A stretch of DNA of 64,000 bases from Mucilaginibacter mali (lineage in GTDB: Bacteria; Bacteroidota; Bacteroidia; Sphingobacteriales; Sphingobacteriaceae): assembly GCF_013283875.1 (NCBI RefSeq), contig NZ_CP054139.1, positions 3,844,001 through 3,908,000 of the forward strand. Reading direction: 5' to 3'. Below the pieces are notes generated by a model. The model had not been told where the DNA came from. It saw nothing but the letters and a program-made list of their open reading frames with translations, and ran no database searches. Below are positions 9,690 through 16,299 of the stretch, one piece after another; the stretch's first letter is position 1; each line of letters starts with the position of its first letter. The translations under genes were made by a program, and so were the position numbers.

Positions 9690-9727
9690 GCATATCCCCG
9701 GGATTTTGAGGTACCCCGGGGATATGC
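9690..9727. promoter_or_regulatory. Perfect 13-bp-arm palindrome upstream of a small ORF
   Basis: Left arm GCATATCCCCGGG (9690-9702), 12-nt loop, right arm CCCGGGGATATGC (9715-9727); every base pairs. It lies 101 bp upstream of the sensor-kinase start (other strand) and 49 bp upstream of the ORF at 9777. No T-run follows on either strand, so an operator or mRNA leader hairpin fits better than a terminator. Confidence 0.5.
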
Positions 9728-9776
9728 TTAACCAACTTACATACAACGATGCGCCCATTTACCCAATACACTGCTT

Positions 9777-9944
9777 ATGAAGAAACTTTTACACCCATTA
9801 CGTTATCTTTTTGCCGAAGCCTCTGTAGTGAATGTGCTGTGCCTGTTCACGGTTATTTTGTTACTGTGCCTTTCGGCTAAGCAACTGGCTATTATTTTGG
9901 TGTGCATTGCCAGCATGTTCCGTAAAATAACAAGCAACCAATAA
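9777..9944 (+). CDS. Possible 55-aa membrane miniprotein
   Basis: A short ORF starts MKKLLHPLRYLFAEASVVN. A hydrophobic stretch about residues 18-46 is long enough for one or two membrane passes, and the end is basic (FRKITSNQ). Support: a basic-then-hydrophobic layout, a palindrome upstream, and a strong hairpin about 110 bp downstream. It is otherwise unrecognised, and a chance ORF cannot be excluded. It lies divergent to the sensor kinase, so it might be a target or accessory of that system. Confidence 0.4.
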   Translation: MKKLLHPLRYLFAEASVVNVLCLFTVILLLCLSAKQLAIILVCIASMFRKITSNQ

Positions 9945-10052
9945 AGCACATCAATTTTAATACGGATGGTACAAATTATAAATAAACATTAAGCTCTCCC
10001 TTTACTATTTGTTAAGGGTTTCCACTCATACCCTATGAGAAACGGAAACTTA

Positions 10053-10088
10053 AAGCCCGCGGAATCATCGGCCCGCGGGCTTATTATT
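10053..10088 (+). terminator. Rho-independent terminator-like hairpin
   Basis: Stem AAGCCCGCGG with CCGCGGGCTT around a loop at about 10063-10072, followed by TTATTATTT. It would end transcription of the 55-aa ORF on the + strand. With the A-rich side it may also act for the fasciclin gene on the other strand. Confidence 0.6.
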
Positions 10089-10184
10089 TACAAATAATGG
10101 CCAGCGGGAATTGATATGACAGAAAAAAAGCACAAAGTTCTCACCCCGTGCCTTCAAATCTGGATTTAAAATTTTAAAAACAAG

Positions 10185-10757
10185 CTACGGCATCAGTACG
10201 TTATTAACGCCGTTCACAATACCATTGGCGCCAATCAAATCGTACAATACCACCTCGGTAACACTGCCCTTGCTGTTGGTTAACTGTAGCGTGCTTGTAG
10301 GGCTGATGCTTAATGTAAGCGTTTGCCCATCTATAGTGGTTAGCGCAGCCTTGCCTTTGCCTGCTTTTAACGCCGCAATAATGTCGGCCTTGGCATATTT
10401 GCCGTTTACCACATGGCCTTTTAACAGGGTGCCCAGTTTTGCCGGATCCTTCATTAAACTATCCAGTTTACCTGGCGCCAGTTTGGTGAACGCGTTATTA
10501 TTCGGCGCGAATATGGTGTATGGCCCGCCTGTTTTTAGCGATGCCTCCAATCCGGCTGTTTTAACGGCTGTAGCGGCAGTGGTATAATCTGAATTGCTGT
10601 TTAAGGCACCCACAACATCAGCCGCACCTACAGGGGCAGCTTTGGTGCTATCGGTTTTTACGGGTGTTTTTTTAGTGGTATCGGTTTGGGCCATTACCTG
10701 GCTTGCCGTGAAACAAAACATTATCGACGCGGCGGCTATTACAAAAGACTTTTTCAT
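10185..10757 (-). CDS. Secreted fasciclin (FAS1) domain protein
   Basis: 190 aa with a signal peptide (MKKSFVIAAASIMFCFTASQVMA, cleaved about residue 23), a Thr/Lys/Pro-rich linker and one FAS1 domain. FAS1 signatures visible are YTIFAPNNNAFTKL, the helix around LLKGHVVNGKY, and the final IIGANGIVNGVNNVLMP-like segment (here LIGANGIVNG). FAS1 domains are linked to adhesion and envelope surfaces. Single-domain secreted forms are common in Bacteroidota, where their role is poorly defined. Confidence 0.9.
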   Translation of the reverse strand: MKKSFVIAAASIMFCFTASQVMAQTDTTKKTPVKTDSTKAAPVGAADVVGALNSNSDYTTAATAVKTAGLEASLKTGGPYTIFAPNNNAFTKLAPGKLDSLMKDPAKLGTLLKGHVVNGKYAKADIIAALKAGKGKAALTTIDGQTLTLSISPTSTLQLTNSKGSVTEVVLYDLIGANGIVNGVNNVLMP

Positions 10758-10955
10758 GTTGCTGATATTTATTTTTCTGATTCTATTTAATAAGTAGCCG
10801 TCTTTCGTATATCGTTCCTTTTGTTACGCCTCTAAAAAAATTCTTAACTATAACTTAATTAAAAACTCCATTGTTTGGGAAAAATTGCCTTTTGATGGGT
10901 AACAGGCTGGTTATCAGCTTTAAAAAATGGGGTATTTTATTGATAAATGGTTGAT

Positions 10956-11085
10956 TTAACCACAGAGGACACGGAGGTTTGCACAGAGAACACAGAGGTA
11001 TAAATGAAAAAAATCTGTATTCTTTTTGTCCGTTTGCAAAACTCTGTGACCTCTGTGATTTTTCTCTGTGCACTCTGTGGTTAAA
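10956..11085. repeat. Family A palindromic repeat, copy 3
   Basis: TTAACCACAGAGGACACGGA at the left and TCTGTGCACTCTGTGGTTAA at the right, with repeated CACAGAG-type words inside. It ends 10 bp before the operator palindrome at 11096. Confidence 0.8.
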
Positions 11086-11095
11086 TAGCCCAGTA

Positions 11096-11136
11096 AAATA
11101 TATTTAGCAAAAATGCTAAATATATTTTTACCTTTA
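11096..11136 (+). promoter_or_regulatory. Perfect operator palindrome plus -7 box for the ArsR-type repressor gene
   Basis: Left arm AAATATATTTAGCA (11096-11109), AAAA centre, right arm TGCTAAATATATTT (11114-11127): 14 exact base pairs. TACCTTTA at 11129-11136 resembles the -7 box TAnnTTTG, with TTTA at 11103-11106 in the -33 area. The dyad therefore covers the promoter, the expected arrangement for autorepression by the ArsR-family product of the next gene. Confidence 0.65.
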
Positions 11137-11163
11137 CATCAGTTTACAAACATCGCCCGCATA

Positions 11164-11481
11164 ATGGCCGCAAAAAAAACACTCGGCGAACAGCAGTTAG
11201 AAGACTTTGACCTCGTGTTTAAAGCCCTCTCCCACGCTACGCGCCGCAATGTGTTAACGGTATTGCAGGCACGCGGCGGCACCATGACAGCAGGCGATAT
11301 CGTCAGCCGTTTCTCGTACGCATGGCCAACCATGACCCGCCACCTGCAACAACTGGAGCAGGCCGGGCTGATATCGGTTGATAAGAAAAGCCGGGAGCAA
11401 TACTACACACTTAACACCCCGCGACTGAACGAGGTGATGAACAACTGGCTGAAATGGTTTAAGGAAGAAGAACCGTTATAA
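11164..11481 (+). CDS. ArsR-family winged-helix repressor (autorepressor type)
   Basis: 105 aa from the chosen ATG. An in-frame ATG at 11113 lies inside the operator and upstream of the likely transcription start, so the later start is preferred. HTH elements are visible: FKALSHATRRNVLTVL, then WPTMTRHLQQLEQAGLISV and the wing SREQYYTLN. No metal-binding ELCV(C)DL-type cysteine motif is present, so it is not a classical arsenic or metal sensor. It resembles SdpR-like autorepressors. The ABM-domain gene follows after 7 bp in the same operon. Confidence 0.85.
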   Translation: MAAKKTLGEQQLEDFDLVFKALSHATRRNVLTVLQARGGTMTAGDIVSRFSYAWPTMTRHLQQLEQAGLISVDKKSREQYYTLNTPRLNEVMNNWLKWFKEEEPL

Positions 11482-11488
11482 AAACAAT

Positions 11489-11830
11489 ATGGAAAAGAAA
11501 GTAGATACACGAGGCACCGTAATGGCCATGGCCACTTACAAGGCTAAACCCGGCAACGAGGCCGCCCTGATGCAACTGGTAGAAAAGCACTTGCCCGCCC
11601 TGCGCGAACTGGGCCTGGCTACCGATAAAACAAACTATGTAGCCCAAGCAAAGGACGGCACCATCATCGAGGTATTTGAATGGACATCAACCAGCGCCAT
11701 CAGCGCGGCGCACCAGCACCCGGCCATATCGGCTATATGGGAAAAAATGATATTGATCGGCGAGTTCCCGCCCATCAGCACCCTGGCAGAAACACAACGC
11801 CCGTTCCCCGGCTTCGCGATGATCGGTTAG
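11489..11830 (+). CDS. ABM-domain (antibiotic biosynthesis monooxygenase-like) protein
   Basis: 113-aa cytosolic protein with a dimeric alpha/beta ferredoxin-like fold signature: MAMATYKAKPGNEAALMQLV, a central EVFEWTS strand and HPAISAIWEKM. Related proteins include quinol monooxygenase YgiN and heme or polyketide monooxygenases; specific chemistry cannot be inferred. It is co-transcribed with the ArsR-type repressor 7 bp upstream, so it is probably induced when that repressor is released. Confidence 0.75.
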   Translation: MEKKVDTRGTVMAMATYKAKPGNEAALMQLVEKHLPALRELGLATDKTNYVAQAKDGTIIEVFEWTSTSAISAAHQHPAISAIWEKMILIGEFPPISTLAETQRPFPGFAMIG

Positions 11831-11831
11831 G

Positions 11832-12185
11832 CTAATTGTAAAACCTTAACATCTCCTTCATCAATTCTGCAAGGGTATCCACAGGCATATCCTGCTCAGG
11901 GTCGATCAGGAAGATCTTCATCCGGGCACGCTTTTCCAGCAGCAGGCCCGGGTGATCCATCCGCTTACCCTCTACAAAGCCGATGTAGGGCTGATGGTAC
12001 TTTTTGTGCACCCACAGGTAGCAGCACATTTTGCCCCGGTAGCAAAAGAACGGCATACCGTACTTCCATGCTTCGGTGATGTTGGCGTCCTGCTTCAGGA
12101 TGTATTCGCGCAGGAATTGCAGGCAACTTCTTACCGGTTCATCCTTTTGCAGGTAATATTGGTCAATGGGGCGCAATTGCGTCAT
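11832..12185 (-). CDS. DUF1801 (YdhG-like) protein
   Basis: 117 aa. Typical DUF1801 features are an early REYILKQDANITEAWKYGMPFF segment, CYLWVHKKYHQPYIGFVEG and a C-terminal helix. The family is widespread, small and cytosolic, and related to frataxin-fold proteins; its role is unknown. It is convergent with the ABM-domain gene, with stops one base apart. Confidence 0.82.
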   Translation of the reverse strand: MTQLRPIDQYYLQKDEPVRSCLQFLREYILKQDANITEAWKYGMPFFCYRGKMCCYLWVHKKYHQPYIGFVEGKRMDHPGLLLEKRARMKIFLIDPEQDMPVDTLAELMKEMLRFYN

Positions 12186-12240
12186 GCTGTTTCAAACATA
12201 CCCATATTTTTCGCTGATTTGATTAGCTTTAAATCGCAAT

Positions 12241-13182
12241 ATGAAAAAACTCCTATTACCATTTTTCCTGTTGATCTACATGGTGTTAACCGCCTATCAA
12301 AAACCTGGGAAACCAGCACCGGTATCACTGATTGTATTAGGCACCATACAGGACGGCGGATCGCCCCATATGGGTTGCAATAAAAACTGCTGCCGATATC
12401 TGTTCACCCATCCCGATTACCGCCGCAAGGTGGTATCCTTAGGTGTAATAGACTCGCAAAACCAACAGACCTGGTTGTTTGAAGCTACGCCCGATATGCC
12501 AGCCCAAGCCAAAATGCTGAAGATAGCATCCGGTTTTCAGCAAAAAGAAACGCCCGACGGCATATTTGTAACGCATGCGCATATTGGCCACTACACCGGG
12601 TTGATGTACCTGGGCAAAGAAGCCCTGAACAGCAAAAGCGTGCCGACTTATGCCATGCCCCGCATGAAAACCTTCCTTGAGAACAATGGCCCCTGGAACC
12701 AGTTGGTATCGATAAATAACATCGCCCTGCAGGCCCTGCAAAATGAACAGCCGGTAATATTAAGCAACAATATTAAAGTTACGCCCATCATTGTACCGCA
12801 TCGGGATGAATTATCGGAAACTGTTGGCTATAAAATTGAGGGACCGAATAAAAAGATACTGTTCATCCCCGATATTAACAAATGGGCGCTATGGAACAAG
12901 GATATCATCCATGAAATTGCCGGAGTTAACTATGCCTTTGTAGATGGCACCTTTTACAGCGGCGAAGAGATCCAAACCCGCAATATTGCCGAAATACCGC
13001 ATCCATTTATTATTGAAAGCATGAAGCTGCTGGCCGGTTTACCCGCCCGTGAAAAAGCCAAAGTTTATTTTATCCACTTTAACCATACTAACCCGGTGAT
13101 CGATCCTAAAAGCCCGCAGGCTTTAACGGTTTTGAAGAATGGATTCCGGATTGCGCAGTTTGGGCAGCGGGTGGAGTTGTAG
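12241..13182 (+). CDS. PqqB-like metallo-beta-lactamase-fold hydrolase, exported
   Basis: 313 aa. A hydrophobic N-terminus (residues 3-18) looks like a signal peptide or anchor. The body resembles PqqB: LGTIQDGGSPHMGC near residues 33-46 and the metal motif THAHIGHYTGL at 111-121. The aspartate of the canonical HxHxDH is glycine (G116), while H112, H114 and H117 remain. Later ligands could include H in VPHRDE, D in FIPDINKW, and H in IHFNHTNP. PqqB takes part in pyrroloquinoline quinone synthesis, but no other pqq gene is nearby, so a different secreted hydrolase or oxygenase role is likely. Confidence 0.75.
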   Translation: MKKLLLPFFLLIYMVLTAYQKPGKPAPVSLIVLGTIQDGGSPHMGCNKNCCRYLFTHPDYRRKVVSLGVIDSQNQQTWLFEATPDMPAQAKMLKIASGFQQKETPDGIFVTHAHIGHYTGLMYLGKEALNSKSVPTYAMPRMKTFLENNGPWNQLVSINNIALQALQNEQPVILSNNIKVTPIIVPHRDELSETVGYKIEGPNKKILFIPDINKWALWNKDIIHEIAGVNYAFVDGTFYSGEEIQTRNIAEIPHPFIIESMKLLAGLPAREKAKVYFIHFNHTNPVIDPKSPQALTVLKNGFRIAQFGQRVEL

Positions 13183-13189
13183 CCAAAAA

Positions 13190-13322
13190 AGCGGGGGGAA
13201 ACGCGCGATTCCCTCTCATAGCGAGGGTATAGGGGGGTGTCGTTACGATGCACATCGCATAAACCCCTCCCTGCCACTGCACCGCCGCCTGCACCCCTAC
13301 TAAGGGAGGGAACTTTAATAAC
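13190..13322. repeat. G/C-rich inverted repeat
   Basis: Partially complementary halves: CCCTCTCATAGCGAGGGTAT and related G-runs on the left, CACCCCTACTAAGGGAGGG on the right. It fills the gap between two convergent genes and probably forms a stem structure. No ORF of interest. Confidence 0.5.
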
Positions 13323-13323
13323 G

Positions 13324-13896
13324 CTACACTATCCTAATCCCATACTTATCCAATAACCCCGGTACGCCATCAAGCGAAAAGCTTGCCTTACGCAGGTTAT
13401 TTAATTCCGGATCGATAGTGTAATTGAACGAGGTGGTAAAATTAACCGACGACAGATCGGTACCGTTAAATATGGTGCCCGACAGATCACATTGATCAAA
13501 TGAAGAACCCGAGAGGTTACCCTGCGTAAAATTGGTTTCCTTTAGCGATGATTTGATGAATTTGGTCTTCAGCATTTTTTTACCCATAAACGATGAGTAA
13601 TCCAGTATGCAGTCATCAAAAAACACGCTGAAGAGGAAGTCCTGGCATTCGTAAAACAGCAGGCCCATTATTTTGCAATGCTTAAACTGCGCATCATTAA
13701 GGGTGGCGCGTGTCAGCTTGGTCATGGATAGGTTGCAATGCTCAAAAGTACACTCCAGGAATTTATTGTTACTGAAATCGCTGCCGGTAAAATCGCACTT
13801 TTTAAAGGTACATCCCTGAAATTCGCGACCGTTTACGATCTGCCCGGTAAAGGTTTCGTTTTCGAAAAGGTGATCGTCGTATACTTTCTCTTGCAT
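13324..13896 (-). CDS. Pentapeptide-repeat protein
   Basis: 190 aa made almost wholly of A(D/N)LXX-like pentapeptides: CTFKKCDFTGSDFSNNKF, CTFEHCNLSMTKLTRATL, and GSSFDQCDLSGTIFNGTDL. These should fold as a right-handed quadrilateral beta-helix. Some members (Qnr, MfpA) protect DNA gyrase, but most have unknown function. No signal peptide is present. The coil breaks around residues 75-110, where Phe/Tyr-rich sequence may form an insert. Confidence 0.85.
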   Translation of the reverse strand: MQEKVYDDHLFENETFTGQIVNGREFQGCTFKKCDFTGSDFSNNKFLECTFEHCNLSMTKLTRATLNDAQFKHCKIMGLLFYECQDFLFSVFFDDCILDYSSFMGKKMLKTKFIKSSLKETNFTQGNLSGSSFDQCDLSGTIFNGTDLSSVNFTTSFNYTIDPELNNLRKASFSLDGVPGLLDKYGIRIV

Positions 13897-13913
13897 TGTT
13901 TATAAAATTATTA

Positions 13914-14150
13914 CGTCATGCTGAGCGATAGCGAAGTATCCCCGGCTATGCATTTCCGCTCTGCTTATCAGGGATGCTTCGCTATCGCTCAGCATGACGT
14001 TTTGTTTTTCCGCTGAAGCCTCACCCTGCCCTCTCCAGAGGAGAGGGTTCCAAAGTCTCCCCCTTTGGGGGAGATTTAGAGGGGGCTTTCATCGGCATGT
14101 CATAAAAGCCATTAGAGGCCGCCGGGATTATATCGCTCAGCATGACGGTC
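13914..14150. repeat. Cluster of palindromic repeats (family B copy 3 plus others)
   Basis: Family B copy at 13914-14000: ACGTCATGCTGAGCGATAGC at the left and GCTATCGCTCAGCATGACGT at the right, an almost perfect large hairpin. It is followed by a CCCTCTCC/GGAGAGGG and CTCCCCC/GGGGGAG hairpin (14032-14075) and another half B unit ending CGCTCAGCATGACGG (14131-14148). The 272-bp gap holds no gene. Confidence 0.75.
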
Positions 14151-14168
14151 GGTGTGCGACCTACTACG

Positions 14169-14828
14169 CTACCACGCCTTATCCCCTACCAGCGGCACAA
14201 ACCTAAATGTATCCAGCGTCATTTCCTCAAAATCGTTTTCTCCTACACGTAGCACTGTGATCATTTTTTGCGATTTTTCATCGCCAACGGGGATCACCAT
14301 CATGCCTCCTATCTTCAATTGCTTCAGCAAAACACCGGGAACCGTCGGCGCACCGGCGGTAACAATGATCTTGTCGTACGGCGCATGCGCGGCTATCCCT
14401 ATCGAGCCATCGCCTAAAAAGAAATTGGCTTTGTAGTTCATTTTATTGGGTAACACCCAGCGGGTGCGGTCGTACAGGTTTGCCTGCCGCTCGATGGTAT
14501 ATACCTTAGCGCCCAGCTCAAGCAGTACACAGGTTTGATAGCCCGATCCGGTGCCGATCTCCAGCACCTTATCACCCTGGCAAATATGCAGCAGTTCGGT
14601 TTGGTAGGCTACGGTATAGGGTTGCGATATGGTTTGGCCCTCGCCAATAGGGAAGGCAATATCCTTATAGGCCTGGTTCCAAAAGGTCTCGTCGAAAAAA
14701 TAGTGGCGTGGCACGGTGCCAATGGCTTCCAGCACGCGCTCGTCGGCAATGCCTTTTTTCCTTAAAACCTCAACCAGGCGCTTCCGTGCGCCTTTTTCCC
14801 TGTAATTATCAATAAACTTATAAGCCAT
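14169..14828 (-). CDS. pcm: Protein-L-isoaspartate O-methyltransferase
   Basis: 219 aa, cytosolic. The PCMT signature is clear: GEGQTISQPYTVAYQTELL, then the SAM-binding VLEIGTGSGYQTCVL, IER and GDGS motifs, and DKIIVTAGAP. It methylates isoaspartyl residues in damaged proteins with S-adenosylmethionine, starting their repair. Length is normal for bacteria. Confidence 0.95.
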   Translation of the reverse strand: MAYKFIDNYREKGARKRLVEVLRKKGIADERVLEAIGTVPRHYFFDETFWNQAYKDIAFPIGEGQTISQPYTVAYQTELLHICQGDKVLEIGTGSGYQTCVLLELGAKVYTIERQANLYDRTRWVLPNKMNYKANFFLGDGSIGIAAHAPYDKIIVTAGAPTVPGVLLKQLKIGGMMVIPVGDEKSQKMITVLRVGENDFEEMTLDTFRFVPLVGDKAW

Positions 14829-14942
14829 TTACAGGTGCTAATTTAGGCAAAAAAACAGGCGTTTATTTAGCGGATCATCACATGAAAACATGGCATCACA
14901 CTAAATAATTGAGTGTATGGAAAATAGGTTACTAACAGCAGG

Positions 14943-15521
14943 CTACTGGATATACTTTATCTTGATCACGATCTTTTTATCCTTATCAAAACCATCGGCC
15001 TTAATACTGGGGCGATGCGCATCGCTGGGGAAAAACAGGAAGAAGGTGCCCGGTACGGCGGTGTACACCGTTCCCTCGGCCTCGTAACGGGCTACGTCCC
15101 TGGCTTCATCGTAGGGTACGGTAACTTTAGCCTTAGCTACCGGGAACACGCTGATCTTCTCGGCACCCTGTATCACATATTGCAGATCGATCACCTTACG
15201 GTGCGATTCCCACAGCGTTTTATCAAAATCCTTGGTAGGGCTTTCGGTCACCGAAGCAAACAGGTCGGTACCTTCAATCGGATATTTACCCGGGGCAAGT
15301 TTATCCAGATCGGTGTTTTTTAGATAGGCGAAAGCTTTATCCCATTGGTCTTTATTGGCGGCATACTGGCGGGCAAACTCGGCAGCGTCGGTCGATTCGT
15401 GCGGTACAAGCTTTAATCCGTTTAAATAGGCCCGCGCTTTGAACCATTTTTGGGCATCGGTTTGCGCAAACGCGGCGCAGGTTGCTATAATAAACAATAG
15501 CAGCAGGGATAACTTTCTCAT
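14943..15521 (-). CDS. Exported YhcH/YjgK/YiaL (DUF386) family protein
   Basis: 192 aa with a signal peptide (MRKLSLLLLFIIATCAAFA, cleaved about residue 19). The domain matches the YhcH/EbgC cupin family: GKYPIEGTDLFASVTE, WESHRKVIDLQYVIQGAEKI, and PGTFFLFFPSDAHRPSI with a metal-type His. E. coli members are cytosolic and linked to sialic acid or beta-galactoside metabolism. The exported form here suggests sugar handling in the periplasm. It appears to be a single-gene unit. Confidence 0.85.
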   Translation of the reverse strand: MRKLSLLLLFIIATCAAFAQTDAQKWFKARAYLNGLKLVPHESTDAAEFARQYAANKDQWDKAFAYLKNTDLDKLAPGKYPIEGTDLFASVTESPTKDFDKTLWESHRKVIDLQYVIQGAEKISVFPVAKAKVTVPYDEARDVARYEAEGTVYTAVPGTFFLFFPSDAHRPSIKADGFDKDKKIVIKIKYIQ

Positions 15522-15691
15522 TTTCGGTTGATAATTGATTTGCTTAAAGGTAAATAATAAGGATAGTATTTATCCAACCTGTGCCATCCTGTTTTGTGTT
15601 TGATCCTGTTAAGCCATTTCTCCCAAAAAAACGCCCCAGGTGTAGCATTAAGGTGCTTTTTAACGTAATCTCTATAAACCCGATCATCAAA

Positions 15692-16018
15692 ATGAAACCT
15701 ATAAAAACACTACCTGTGCTACTGCTGTTAGCAGCCGCCGGCTTATTTACCAACTGCAAAAAAAGTGATAAGGCAGACCCAAACCACCTGGTAAAAGTAG
15801 AAGCTACCGTTTATAACAGTGGCGTTGTAGCCGCCGATGGCTGCGACTGGACCATAAAAGTTGGAGACGTATCTTACCACCCTGATAACCTGGGCAATGA
15901 TTTTAAAGTGGATGCCCAGAAAGTAATTATCGACGCGCAGATCATGGATCAAAAATTTATATGCGGCTGGAGCGCGCAGTTATCGTACCTGCGTTTGAAT
16001 AGTATTGTTAAGAAGTAA
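15692..16018 (+). CDS. Small putative lipoprotein
   Basis: 108 aa from the ATG at 15692, chosen because it begins a lipoprotein signal (MKPIKTLPVLLLLAAAGLFT, then NC with Cys at about 22). A longer reading from 15581 has no signal. The mature domain is a compact beta-rich unit (VKVEATVYNSGVVAADGCDW) with three further cysteines. I do not recognise a named family. Likely anchored to the outer or inner membrane by lipid; function unknown. Confidence 0.72.
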   Translation: MKPIKTLPVLLLLAAAGLFTNCKKSDKADPNHLVKVEATVYNSGVVAADGCDWTIKVGDVSYHPDNLGNDFKVDAQKVIIDAQIMDQKFICGWSAQLSYLRLNSIVKK

Positions 16019-16044
16019 CGCGTGGCCAAAAAAGGTTAACACAA

Positions 16045-16127
16045 TGTAACATAGTTTACAACAAAATTTTGTTTAATATATTGATAATCAATTGATTAAT
16101 TTCAGAAATGAGCAAAACTATGTTACA
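16045..16127. repeat. Isolated inverted repeat with nested palindromes
   Basis: Exact 13-bp arms TGTAACATAGTTT (16045-16057) and AAACTATGTTACA (16115-16127) enclose 57 bp. That interior holds two smaller palindromes, ACAAAATTTTGT and AATCAATTGATT. It lies between convergent genes and is AT-rich. Confidence 0.5.
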
Positions 16128-16203
16128 CGGATTTTTTGCAGATAAAATCAGCTTTAATGAGGCTTAAATATGCTTCGTAAAACATCGAAAAAATCCGGAA
16201 AAT

Positions 16204-16297
16204 GCAGAGCCAGATAATTATCAGACTCTCGGGTATGCCCGGCTCCTATGCCCGCGTTTACCTTGCAAATGCGAGGCAGATAATTATCTGCCTCTAC
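16204..16297. repeat. Inverted repeat around GCCAGATAATTATC
   Basis: Left part GCAGAGCCAGATAATTATCA and right part GAGGCAGATAATTATCTGCC share the palindromic core CAGATAATTATC, with a small CGGGTATGCCCG hairpin between. It ends just before the priA stop and may form the transcript end. Confidence 0.5.
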
Positions 16298-16299
16298 AA

